From assembly GCA_905182095.1 (NCBI GenBank), contig CAJJAQ010000030.1, positions 1 to 36,073 on the forward strand: a stretch of 36,073 nt of DNA, given 5' to 3'. Source of the DNA: an uncultured Pseudomonadales bacterium (lineage in GTDB: Bacteria; Pseudomonadota; Gammaproteobacteria; Pseudomonadales; Azotimanducaceae). Shown here piece after piece: positions 1-8,595 of this stretch; the stretch's first letter is position 1, and each line of letters starts with the position of its first letter. The notes under the pieces are model-generated. The model made no database searches. It saw nothing but the letters and a program-made list of their open reading frames with translations, and was not told where the DNA came from. The position numbers and the translations under genes are program-made.

Positions 1-1
1 T

Positions 2-793
2 TCTGCGCTCAGTAACTGCTCAGTGCCAGTAGCTCAGACCGTTGGTTTGTGCACAGATATATCAGTTAATGACGCGCCGTTTTATGTCATGGATTATGTC
101 AGTGGGCCGGTTTTGCATGATGCTGAGGTGACTCAAGCCATTCCAATGAACGAGCGTGCAACACTGGGTGCCAGTGTTATTGAAGTACTTGCCTCTCTTC
201 ATAGTATGGATCCAGATCAAGTGGGTTTGGGGGACTTAGGGCGTAAAGAAGCTTACCTGCAACGACAAATGAATCGCTGGACTAAGCAATGGGCAGCCAC
301 CAAGACCCATGAAGTCCCAGCTATGGACGAAAGTACTAAGCTGCTTGCAGAGCGTATGCCTGAGCAAGTGGGCGCCACCATTGTTCATGGTGATTATCGT
401 TTGGGTAATATGATTGTTGGTCAAGGCAAGATTGCCGCTGTTTTAGACTGGGAGCTTTGTACCCTAGGTGATCCTTTGGCCGATGTGGGCTACCTGTTAA
501 ATTCCTGGGGGGTGCCTGGAGAAGGTGAAGAGGATGTCGTGCCTACAGCCGCTGGCGGTTTTTGTAGCCGAGAAACTTTATCTGATTTATATGCAAAAGC
601 ATCTGGGCGGGATCTGTCTGAGATTAACTACTATCGAGCATTTTCGCACTGGCGTTTGGCTGCTATTGGGCAGGGCGTGTACAAGCGCTACTTGGTGGGT
701 GCTATGGGCGAGAATCGCGATGTAGATTTGGATGCTCAGAAAGCAGGTATTACTTTGCGCGCTGAGGCGGCGTTAGAATTTTTGAGTTATTAG
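2..793 (+). CDS. Aminoglycoside phosphotransferase (APH)-fold phosphotransferase family protein, 5'-truncated by window edge
   Basis: Frame is open to the window start (SALSNCSVPVAQTVGLCTD...). Motifs HGDYRLGN and DWE match the APH/choline kinase catalytic and metal-binding motifs; PFYVMDYVSGPVL is typical of the ACAD10/11-like kinase subgroup. Confidence 0.88.
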   Translation, partial: SALSNCSVPVAQTVGLCTDISVNDAPFYVMDYVSGPVLHDAEVTQAIPMNERATLGASVIEVLASLHSMDPDQVGLGDLGRKEAYLQRQMNRWTKQWAATKTHEVPAMDESTKLLAERMPEQVGATIVHGDYRLGNMIVGQGKIAAVLDWELCTLGDPLADVGYLLNSWGVPGEGEEDVVPTAAGGFCSRETLSDLYAKASGRDLSEINYYRAFSHWRLAAIGQGVYKRYLVGAMGENRDVDLDAQKAGITLRAEAALEFLSY

Positions 794-815
794 TAGAAGA
801 ATCGCTCCAAGCGCG

Positions 816-834
816 CCCCGAACTTGGTTCGGGG
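816..834. other. Perfect 8-bp hairpin CCCCGAAC-TTG-GTTCGGGG
   Basis: Arms 816-823 and 827-834, just downstream of the phosphotransferase stop; no strong T-tract follows. Confidence 0.5.
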
Positions 835-853
835 TGGCTCAGAGGGCTTGAAT

Positions 854-960
854 AAAAAGGCGCGTCAGACTCAATTGTCTGAAAGCAACTCGACTTCGGG
901 GGGAAGGACACTGTAAGGAAGGGTGTTTTGAGTTGAGAGCGCGCCTGAAACTTGAATATG
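854..960 (-). ncRNA. Candidate small RNA with intrinsic-terminator-like 3' end
   Basis: Minus strand: -35-like TTGATT (994-989), 16-nt spacer, -10 TACAAT (972-967). GGCGCG (945-940) can pair with CGCGCC (864-859), which is directly followed by TTTTT (858-854); internal hairpin TCAGAC-AATTGA-GTCTGA (882-865). No convincing ORF. Confidence 0.35.
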
Positions 961-967
961 CAAAGAA

Positions 968-980
968 TTGTACAGTACAA
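968..980. promoter_or_regulatory. Inverted repeat TTGTAC-A-GTACAA, candidate MerR-family operator
   Basis: Perfect dyad read directly; same half-sites as the dyad at 2104-2117 next to the MerR gene start. Confidence 0.5.
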
Positions 981-1010
981 AATTGTTAAATCAACAAATA
1001 TTTAGCTTTT

Positions 1011-1027
1011 TGTACAGGTTATGTACG
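1011..1027. promoter_or_regulatory. Direct repeat TGTACA-N5-TGTACG, candidate MerR-family operator
   Basis: TGTACA at 1011-1016 and TGTACG at 1022-1027, 11 bp apart; resembles TGTACA half-sites of LitR/CarH-type MerR regulators. Confidence 0.4.
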
Positions 1028-1078
1028 GTTTTTTATAAGTATTTGCCGATTTTTGCGATATGAGGCTAGATCACAAGG

Positions 1079-2095
1079 CTAGTGAGTCGAAAAACCATCC
1101 GGGCGAATGCCCTGAGACTGAGCTGGCGCTGCGGCTAACTGATTGTAGGTTGCGGTTAATAAGGTATCTAGGGCTGCTTCAAGTTGAGCCCTTGCTTGTG
1201 CCGTTTCCGTTCTGGTTTGCGCTAAGGCCTCTAGTGTCTCACGCTTAGCATCGCTGTCCTTAACTTCTTCTTCGCCAGCACAAGTCTGGAAATAGTCAGT
1301 TAATGCATTGAGTTGGTGTATTTGTTCAACTAAATGTTCGGCGCACTGGTTGGGATCTTGATCTTCTGCTGCGATGGCAATCAGTTCCTCGTCGCTAAAG
1401 CGACGAGGAACGCTGACGCCATACAACCTCGGCAGGCCAAACTCATTTATGCAGGTATATTCTATTTCGGCCCAGGACACAGGCCATTTCACTGTTGCAA
1501 CTTGCTGTTCTTGGCAGCGGCTAATTTGGTGAGCCGTGGCGAACTGGTAAAGCGTGACGATCTTCGTGTTAGGCAAAGCTTGCTGGGCTTGTTTGATTGC
1601 TTGTTCAGCCAGTACTGGAAGTTGTAAAACCAATACTTGAGGCGCATCCATTTCGCTTAAGGGGCTGATTTGTTCGCCCAGTTCTCTAAGAAAGGCTTCC
1701 AAGTTTGCCCAGCGCGACACAATGTCTAAACGTTGTTTGCCACTAACTCGTTGTTCTAATTGCAATAAATTGGCACCAATTAGGCCGATTCTAGGTGATT
1801 GGCCAACTAAATCTTGTACTTGGTGGTGGTCTTGACCGCTACCAGAGCGGGCATCAAGCTGCTCTTCGGTTAAGTGAATAACACTGGATATGGTTTGGCC
1901 CTGATCAATTAAGCGCTTGATTTTCTTAAGTATTTCAAGCTGATCTTTGCTGTAAAAGCGGGTTTTTCCGTCTTTATAGGCAGGGCTGAATTGATAACGC
2001 CTTTCCCATGCACGTAGGCGTTCAACGGCTATGCCCGTTAAGGATGCGACGCTACCAATGCGGTAGTAATCGTTTGTATTGCCTGAAGGTGTCAT
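1079..2095 (-). CDS. MerR-family transcriptional regulator with C-terminal Rossmann-like region
   Basis: N-terminal YYRIGSVASLTGIAVERLRAWERRYQFSPAYKDGKTRFYSKDQLEILKKIKRLIDQG is a MerR winged-helix domain. Likely start is the ATG at 2095 (MTPSGNTNDYYRIG), not the ORF start at 2128. Confidence 0.9.
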   Translation of the reverse strand: MTPSGNTNDYYRIGSVASLTGIAVERLRAWERRYQFSPAYKDGKTRFYSKDQLEILKKIKRLIDQGQTISSVIHLTEEQLDARSGSGQDHHQVQDLVGQSPRIGLIGANLLQLEQRVSGKQRLDIVSRWANLEAFLRELGEQISPLSEMDAPQVLVLQLPVLAEQAIKQAQQALPNTKIVTLYQFATAHQISRCQEQQVATVKWPVSWAEIEYTCINEFGLPRLYGVSVPRRFSDEELIAIAAEDQDPNQCAEHLVEQIHQLNALTDYFQTCAGEEEVKDSDAKRETLEALAQTRTETAQARAQLEAALDTLLTATYNQLAAAPAQSQGIRPDGFSTH

Positions 2096-2103
2096 GATGA
2101 TAG

Positions 2104-2117
2104 TTGTACAGGTACAA
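2104..2117. promoter_or_regulatory. Inverted repeat TTGTAC-AG-GTACAA upstream of MerR start, candidate autoregulatory operator
   Basis: Perfect 6-bp arms, 2-nt spacer, 9 nt upstream of the MerR ATG. Confidence 0.55.
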
Positions 2118-2252
2118 AGGGTGAACAAGGGTTACATGAAATTTTATCCGTGTCTACCCCTTGCTAGGCTGTTGTTTAGCTCATGTTAGGGCGCTGTACG
2201 CGTATAATTTTGCGGTGTTTTCCCTAGTTTTTTGTTGCCGGTTAGTGGGTTT

Positions 2253-2666
2253 CTACAAGTCTTCCGGCCCAATCCACATATGCGGATTCCACGCGATTTC
2301 CCATAGATGATCATCTAGATCTGCGAAGTAGCCAGAATAGCCACCCCAAAAAACCATTTCCGGTTGTTTGATCAGCTTTGCGCCGTGTCTTACTGCCTGC
2401 TCTATAAGGGTGTCCACATGGTCCTTGCTGCTGACATTGTGGGCTAGCGCCATGCCGCGAAACCCGCTGCCCTGGGATGGCACTTGGGCGTCTTCCGCCA
2501 ACTTGTCCCAAGGATAGAGTGACAGCCAAGTGCCGTTTAAGTTGAAGAATGCTATCTCTTCGTTGAACGGCGCCATGCGGGGCAATTCCAAACCCTCGGC
2601 GTAGAAATTAATGGAAGCTTCTATATCTACCACCCCAAGAGAAATCATGCTGATTCTAGGTTGCAT
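2253..2666 (-). CDS. VOC (glyoxalase/bleomycin resistance) family protein
   Basis: PRISMISLGVVDIEASINFYAEGLELP and GYFADLDDHLWEIAWNP are VOC-fold motifs. ATG at 2666 preferred over TTG at 2672. Confidence 0.85.
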   Translation of the reverse strand: MQPRISMISLGVVDIEASINFYAEGLELPRMAPFNEEIAFFNLNGTWLSLYPWDKLAEDAQVPSQGSGFRGMALAHNVSSKDHVDTLIEQAVRHGAKLIKQPEMVFWGGYSGYFADLDDHLWEIAWNPHMWIGPEDL

Positions 2667-2918
2667 AGCCAAAACTCGTTTTGTGCGGGTACGGCTACTA
2701 TGCCAGAGGTTCTGACCAGTTTATTACCCTTAGTCGGGTAATTTGCCGCTTGGGTCGCCGCCTTATACGCTTGGCGCTGGCTTAGCACCGTCACTTCAAG
2801 GGCAGGGGCTTTTTCACGCGCAGAATTGTTGGCTTGAGTTCTTGCACACACCCTCTGTTATTGAACAAAAGTTTGGTCAACAATAGGGCATCCAAATTAA
2901 TCTGTGCACGAGAGAATA

Positions 2919-4460
2919 ATGAAAAATAATTTAGGGCTATTTCTTAGTAAACGCGCTTTGCTTTCACCTGATCGAGAGGCCTATGTTGAGAGTGACGGCA
3001 GTTTAAGGCTAACCTTTAAAGAGTTGAACTTGCGCTGTAACCAGTTAGCAAATGCATTTGTTGAAGCAGGCGTTGAAAAGGGCGAGCGTGTGGGTTTGTT
3101 GCTCATGAATTCCAGTGAGTTCATGGAGTCTTATTATGCCCTTGCGAAAATTGGCGCAGTAGTAGTGCCTTTAAATTGGCGTTTGGTCGCTGATGAGTTG
3201 GAGTTTATTCTCAAGGACAGTGGTACCAGCAGGCTGATATTCGACAACGAGTTTGTTGATACCGTTGCGGAACTGCATGGTCGTGGCGAGAAAACAGACA
3301 TCAAGCAATGGCTGCAGGTGACCCATGGTGACGTGGCTTATTTCGCCGAGAGCTATCGTGGCTTTCGCGATGCAGCCTCTACAAATGAGCCTGAAGTCAC
3401 AGCCGCAGACCACGACATGCTTTACATCATGTATACCTCTGGCACTACCGGATTGCCCAAAGGTGTTGTGCATACCCACCACACCTCAATCTGGGGTTTG
3501 TTGAGTATTTCAGCTACTGCCATTTATTACGATCCCGAGCGTTATTTGGCCTGTTTGCCAATGTTCCACGTGGGCGCGTTAACGCCGTTGGCTGTAAATG
3601 TTTATCGTGGTGTAACCTCAGTGGTTATGCGCTCATTCGATCCGGTTAGCGCATGGGAGACCATTGAGCGTGAAAAAATCACCAGTGGTTTAGCAGTGCC
3701 AGCAATGTTGAGTTTTATGCTCCAAGTGCCAAATTTTGAGCGTTTTGATTACTCTAGCTTGCGCTGGATTATGACGGGCGCAGCGCCTGTGCCCCCCGCG
3801 TTGACGAAGATTTTCCATGACATGGGTATCGGCATTCAGCAGGTTTATGGGCTCACAGAAACCTGCGGGCCTACTTGTCTTATGGATGCAGAGAATGCGC
3901 TGGCAAGACCAGAGTCTACCGGCAAAGCTTTTTTCCACACTGAAGTACGAATTGCTGACGAGAAAGGTAACGACTGTCCTCCTGGCGTGGCTGGTGAGGT
4001 ACTGGTACGTGGTGAACACATTATGGTCGAATATTGGAATCGCCCAGAAGCCACTGCCGAGACGATTGTGAATGGATGGCTGCACACTGGCGATATCGCG
4101 ATTATGGACGAAGAAGGTTTTGTTTCTATTCAAGATCGGATCAAAGACATGATTATCAGTGGTGGTGAAAATGTTTATCCGGCAGAGATAGAGGGCGTTT
4201 TATCCGAGCATCCGGGTATTCGCGAAGCTGCCGTTATTGGCCAGCAAAGCGAGCGTTGGGGAGAGTCGCCTTTAGCCATTGTTGTGGCGATAGATGAAAA
4301 CCTTACACAAGCGGATGTGATGGAGTTTTGTCAGGGCAAGTTGGCACGCTTCAAGCAGCCTAAGGCTGTTGAGTTTGTAAGTGAAATTCCTCGCAATCCT
4401 AGCGGTAAAATTTTGAAGCGCGTATTGCGAGAACAATTTGATAAAAATGCGTCAGCCTAA
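2919..4460 (+). CDS. Acyl-CoA synthetase (AMP-dependent synthetase/ligase)
   Basis: YTSGTTGLPKGVVHTH P-loop-like motif, YGLTETCGP, GWLHTGD, RIKDMIISGGENVYPAEIE, PRNPSGKILKRVLRE. Confidence 0.95.
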   Translation: MKNNLGLFLSKRALLSPDREAYVESDGSLRLTFKELNLRCNQLANAFVEAGVEKGERVGLLLMNSSEFMESYYALAKIGAVVVPLNWRLVADELEFILKDSGTSRLIFDNEFVDTVAELHGRGEKTDIKQWLQVTHGDVAYFAESYRGFRDAASTNEPEVTAADHDMLYIMYTSGTTGLPKGVVHTHHTSIWGLLSISATAIYYDPERYLACLPMFHVGALTPLAVNVYRGVTSVVMRSFDPVSAWETIEREKITSGLAVPAMLSFMLQVPNFERFDYSSLRWIMTGAAPVPPALTKIFHDMGIGIQQVYGLTETCGPTCLMDAENALARPESTGKAFFHTEVRIADEKGNDCPPGVAGEVLVRGEHIMVEYWNRPEATAETIVNGWLHTGDIAIMDEEGFVSIQDRIKDMIISGGENVYPAEIEGVLSEHPGIREAAVIGQQSERWGESPLAIVVAIDENLTQADVMEFCQGKLARFKQPKAVEFVSEIPRNPSGKILKRVLREQFDKNASA

Positions 4461-4569
4461 ACTGAGCATGCTTAACAGTTGGCCGAGCAATTTTGCTTGG
4501 TCATGGCAAGACAATTAATTGCAGATTGATGACAATCTACGTTAGTAGGTAACTCTTGGGGAGTAGGGG

Positions 4570-5571
4570 ATGGAGTTAGAAGAACTTAGAGCGCGACTAA
4601 AACCTTTTTGTGAGTCGCGTTATCCGTCACCAATAGAAATATTGGAAGTTATTACCATGCCCGGTCATGCGGGTTTTGCTTATGGCTTTCGTGTGGCCTG
4701 TTTAGGCCAAGTAGATTCGTGGTTTATTCGCCTGCCGCCCCCAGGAGTGAACTGGGTGGGTACCGCAGATGTACTGCGACAAGTGGCGGTACTCAGGGCC
4801 TTGGATGAAACAGATGTACCACACTGTTCGGTGAAGTGGTCTGGAGACGATGAGCAGTGGTTTGGCAGCCCTTATTTTGTTGTACCTTGGTTAGAGGGCG
4901 ATGTTATGCGGTTGGGTGCCGAGGACTGGGGTTCTAATCTAAACGTAGAACAAATCCATGAGTTTGGCCGCCAAGCTATGTCGTCACTGGCTTCCGTACA
5001 CAAGGTTGATATCAGCAAAGTACCCTATTTGGGCGCGCCGGTACCTTTTGCCGACGATGTGACTCGTTGGGATAGGTTCTATGCAAAAGCGGCAGAGCCA
5101 GAACGCTTGCAAGATGTGCCCACAGTGCGCCAAAGATTACTCGACACTGTGCCGCAAAATGCGCCAATTGGTATTTTTCATGGCGACTTCCAAACAGCCA
5201 ATTTATTCGCCTCTAAAGATGCCCAGCTATTAGCTTTGATTGACTGGGAGTTGACTGGCGTCGGCGCTACGTTGAATGATGTTGGCTGGATTTGTACTTT
5301 CAGTGATGAGCAAGCATGGGTAGAAAACACAGACCGTACAATGTTTCTAACACCGGATACGCTCATTGAACTGTATCAAAATGCTTACGGCCAAGAGGTT
5401 GAAAACATTAATTGGTACCGAGCACTGGCGGCCTACAAGTTCGCTATTATCAGTGGTCTTAATTTGAGTTTGCATAGGCGCGGCAAACGTGAAGACGAGG
5501 TGTGGGAAACCACTGCACTGTCTATGAAGCCGTTAATAGACAGAGCGTTGGATTTATTAGCCAGCGGTTAG
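4570..5571 (+). CDS. APH-fold phosphotransferase family protein
   Basis: GIFHGDFQTANLF and ALIDWELTGVGATLNDVGW match the APH catalytic loop and metal-binding motif; RBS-like GGGGAGTAGGGG upstream of ATG. Confidence 0.9.
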   Translation: MELEELRARLKPFCESRYPSPIEILEVITMPGHAGFAYGFRVACLGQVDSWFIRLPPPGVNWVGTADVLRQVAVLRALDETDVPHCSVKWSGDDEQWFGSPYFVVPWLEGDVMRLGAEDWGSNLNVEQIHEFGRQAMSSLASVHKVDISKVPYLGAPVPFADDVTRWDRFYAKAAEPERLQDVPTVRQRLLDTVPQNAPIGIFHGDFQTANLFASKDAQLLALIDWELTGVGATLNDVGWICTFSDEQAWVENTDRTMFLTPDTLIELYQNAYGQEVENINWYRALAAYKFAIISGLNLSLHRRGKREDEVWETTALSMKPLIDRALDLLASG

Positions 5572-5660
5572 CGCAATAAAGCTGGGTCGTTTGCGGACGG
5601 AAGTCAGCAGCTGTCGTGAGTAATGGTTGGTGTCCGCGGTTGCGTGCATGGGACAAAACG

Positions 5661-6629
5661 CTAGCGATTATGTTCGCCGTGATCATCTGGGCAGGGTCCA
5701 ATTTCAACCTGAATAGTTGAATGCTCAATATTGTAGACGTTGCGCAGTACCCGCTTAATGTCTTCTACTACCCCTTGAACCTTCGCCCCCTCATTCACCA
5801 AAGCGTGCAGCGTGAGCAATGGTTTTTCGGCGGTGAGTCCCCAGGCGTGCACGTGGTGTATTTGAATAACGTCAGACACTTCGTGGGTTAACGTGGTTTT
5901 TATATCCCCAAGATTTACGCCTTCGGGCACCCCTTCTAGAAGAATGTGCGCGGACTCTTTGACAACGTAGTAGGCGCCTCTAGAAAGAATGACCACAATA
6001 ATTAGCGTGAGAATTGGGTCGGCGTACAGCCAGCCAAACATAAGTACCGCTAATGAGGCAGCAATGGCCGCGGTAGAGCCGAGCAGGTCGCCCAGAACGT
6101 GCAGAGCCGCGCTACGAATATTAGTGTTGCCACTGGTGTCATGGAGCCAGCGGAAGGCAATTAGGTTAACCACAAATCCGGCGATTGCCACTAACAATGC
6201 GGGCAGTGGCAGCATGGCTTCAGGAGAGAACAGCCGCATTATTGCCTCAAAGCTGATCCAAACTATAAGTACAACTAAAGTCAGGCCATTTACAAAGGCT
6301 GCCAACACCTGGAAGCGGTGATAGCCGTAAGAGAGCTTTTGATCATAACCACGCTCGGAAATATACGCCGCCCACCAAGCAAGGCCCAGCGCCGTGGCAT
6401 CCAAAAACATATGTCCGGCGTCGGCCAATAAGACTAATGCATTGGTCCAGATGCCTACGCCTAACTCTACGAGCATAAAAGTAGAAATAAGGATAAACGC
6501 CTTCTTTAACGCCTCTTTGTCGCCGCCGTGATGGTGGTGTGAGTGGCTATGACTGTGCCCATGACTATGCCCATGACTGCGGTCTGGTGTGGCGTTGTCG
6601 CTGGGGCTATTGTCATTAGGGTTATGCAT
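5661..6629 (-). CDS. Cation diffusion facilitator family metal exporter (CzcD/ZitB-like)
   Basis: His-rich N-terminus (HGHSHGHSHSHSHHHH), LLADAGHMFLDATALGLAWWA, C-terminal HHVHAWGL. Confidence 0.93.
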   Translation of the reverse strand: MHNPNDNSPSDNATPDRSHGHSHGHSHSHSHHHHGGDKEALKKAFILISTFMLVELGVGIWTNALVLLADAGHMFLDATALGLAWWAAYISERGYDQKLSYGYHRFQVLAAFVNGLTLVVLIVWISFEAIMRLFSPEAMLPLPALLVAIAGFVVNLIAFRWLHDTSGNTNIRSAALHVLGDLLGSTAAIAASLAVLMFGWLYADPILTLIIVVILSRGAYYVVKESAHILLEGVPEGVNLGDIKTTLTHEVSDVIQIHHVHAWGLTAEKPLLTLHALVNEGAKVQGVVEDIKRVLRNVYNIEHSTIQVEIGPCPDDHGEHNR

Positions 6630-6751
6630 GAAACCAGCATAACAAAGGCCTCCATGGTGCGTAAGCTTAGTTGCTCTGAAGTTGTCTTTTCGTTATCGAA
6701 TTCGCTTGGTTTGCTTGCTAAATTGCTCTGCGCATTCAGTCGCAGGACATT

Positions 6752-6778
6752 GCTTATGGGGCTTATGGGGCTTATGGG
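6752..6778. repeat. Tandem 9-bp repeat GCTTATGGG x3
   Basis: Three perfect consecutive copies read directly. Confidence 0.9.
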
Positions 6779-6910
6779 CCTGTTGGGCTTTTTCGCGTCG
6801 GCAACTTAATATTTAGTGATCGGGTATCTTTAGCTCATTTGCGTGCTCCTTGAATGGCTTTGAGGTAGTCTTTTACGCATCAGTAAAAACAGTAATAAGG
6901 GAGATTTTCT

Positions 6911-7693
6911 ATGGAAAGAATGCATTTAGAATTTGTTGGTCGTGTCGCGGTTTTGAAGTTTAACCACCCTGAAGTTATGAACGCCATGGGCGGTCAGATG
7001 CTACGAGATTTCGCTGATGCTGTAGCTCAGATCAAAGCTAAGGGGAGCGAAGTCCGCTGTCTTTTGTTAAGCGGCAACGGTCGTGCATTTTGTGCCGGCG
7101 CAAACCTTCAGGATGACGATGCGGATCGTAAGTCCGGTGAAGCAGGGTCTAGCTTGCGTAATAGCTATCACCCGTTGATGTTCGAACTACGCGGTCTAGA
7201 AATGCCAATGGTCACGGCAATCAACGGTGCCGCAGCGGGCGTAGGCATGAGTTTTGCCATGATGGGCGACATTGTTTGTGCCTCTAAAAACGCCTTTTTT
7301 TTACAAGCCTTTGCGCGCATTGGCCTAATTCCAGATGGCGGCGCTACGTTTTTGCTGCCACGCATGATTGGTTGGGGTCGTGCTATGGAATTGTCCATGT
7401 TGGCCGAGCGCCTAGGCGCAGAGCAAGCCCAAGAATGGGGTTTGGTAAATAGACTATTTGAAGACGGCGAAAGCTTAGAGAAAGGCGCGTTAGAAGTGGC
7501 TCAGCGCCTAGCTAACGGACCTCGCTCGTTAACTCTTATTCGTAAAGCCTATTGGCAGACTTGGTCTAATTCTTATGAGCAACAATTAGAGCTAGAAGCT
7601 CAGTTGCAGAACGAAGCGGGCCGCTCAGAAGATTTTCGTGAAGGTGTTTCGGCATTCTTGCAAAAGCGCGATGCGGAATTTAAAGGCCAATAA
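6911..7693 (+). CDS. Enoyl-CoA hydratase/isomerase family protein
   Basis: GRAFCAGANLQ and NGAAAGVGMSFAMMGDIVCASKNAFFLQAFARIGLIPDGGATFLLPRMIG are crotonase oxyanion-hole motifs. Confidence 0.94.
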   Translation: MERMHLEFVGRVAVLKFNHPEVMNAMGGQMLRDFADAVAQIKAKGSEVRCLLLSGNGRAFCAGANLQDDDADRKSGEAGSSLRNSYHPLMFELRGLEMPMVTAINGAAAGVGMSFAMMGDIVCASKNAFFLQAFARIGLIPDGGATFLLPRMIGWGRAMELSMLAERLGAEQAQEWGLVNRLFEDGESLEKGALEVAQRLANGPRSLTLIRKAYWQTWSNSYEQQLELEAQLQNEAGRSEDFREGVSAFLQKRDAEFKGQ

Positions 7694-7747
7694 CCAAGTT
7701 TATGGTCAATGAAATTTGGCCTGGGTAAAAATATACAGGGAGAGGAA

Positions 7748-8521
7748 ATGTCATTATCAGGAAGAGTGGCCTTGGTCACAGGCGGCGGTCGCGGTGTTGG
7801 CCGCGGTATAGCGTTGGCATTAGCCGCAGACGGTGCAACTGTTGCGGTAAATTATCGTCGTGATGCAGAATCTGCCCAAGAAGTGGTTGATCAGATTGTT
7901 GCCGCTGGTGGCAAGGCTAAGGCCTACGGCGCATCAATAGATGACTATGACCAAGACGCTGAAATGGTTGCGGCAATTGAGGCAGATTTTGGTGCCATCA
8001 GTATCTTAATCAACAATGCCGGTATTGCTAGCCGTGGCCAAGCGGTAGTAGACACTGAGCCTGCTGAAATGCGCCGGGTGATAGCAACCCACGCATTCGG
8101 CCCCCACTATCTGGCAGGGCTTGTGATACCAAAAATGCGTGGTGAAGCCCGCGGTGACATCATCATGATTTCCAGTGTGGCTACCCGCTCGTTAGGCAGT
8201 CATGGAGCGCCCTACAACATGGGCAAAACCGCAATGGAAGCTTTGGCTTATACCTTGGCTAAGGAAGAGCGCGCTCATGGTATTCGTGTCAACATAGTCG
8301 CACCTGGTCTAGTGGACACAGATATGGGGAAACGATTGATTCATGCTGTACAAGGCGTAGAAGACATTCGCTCACTAGACGAAAGCATGCCGTTTGGTCG
8401 TGTCTGCCAGCCGGAAGACGTGGCTAATGTAGTGCGTTTTTTGGTGGGTGAGCAAAATTCTTACTTAACAGGCGAGCGCCTATACTGCGATGGCGGTGGA
8501 CAAAGTTTGGGTCGCGTTTAG
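7748..8521 (+). CDS. SDR family oxidoreductase (3-oxoacyl-ACP reductase-like)
   Basis: VALVTGGGRGVGRGIALAL (cofactor motif), NNAG, YNMGK catalytic motif. Start refined to ATG 7748. Confidence 0.93.
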   Translation: MSLSGRVALVTGGGRGVGRGIALALAADGATVAVNYRRDAESAQEVVDQIVAAGGKAKAYGASIDDYDQDAEMVAAIEADFGAISILINNAGIASRGQAVVDTEPAEMRRVIATHAFGPHYLAGLVIPKMRGEARGDIIMISSVATRSLGSHGAPYNMGKTAMEALAYTLAKEERAHGIRVNIVAPGLVDTDMGKRLIHAVQGVEDIRSLDESMPFGRVCQPEDVANVVRFLVGEQNSYLTGERLYCDGGGQSLGRV

Positions 8522-8549
8522 CGCCTAACATCAGTGTCTCACCAATGCA

Positions 8550-8581
8550 GGTCTGATGAGGTTATGACGCCTCATCAGACC
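8550..8581. terminator. Strong hairpin (12-bp perfect stem) between convergent genes
   Basis: GGTCTGATGAGG-TTATGACG-CCTCATCAGACC, followed on + by ATTTGTT. Confidence 0.65.
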
Positions 8582-8595
8582 ATTTGTTAGCCATG

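Noticed and set aside
750-980. Minus-strand 76-aa ORF in the convergent intergenic region
   Set aside because: Overlaps the phosphotransferase 3' end, low-complexity composition, no SD; the RNA interpretation fits better.
6543-6809. Plus-strand 88-aa ORF with MTVPMTMPM and LMGLMGLMG repeats
   Set aside because: Overlaps the His-rich CDF N-terminus antisense and the 9-bp repeat; no convincing SD or family.
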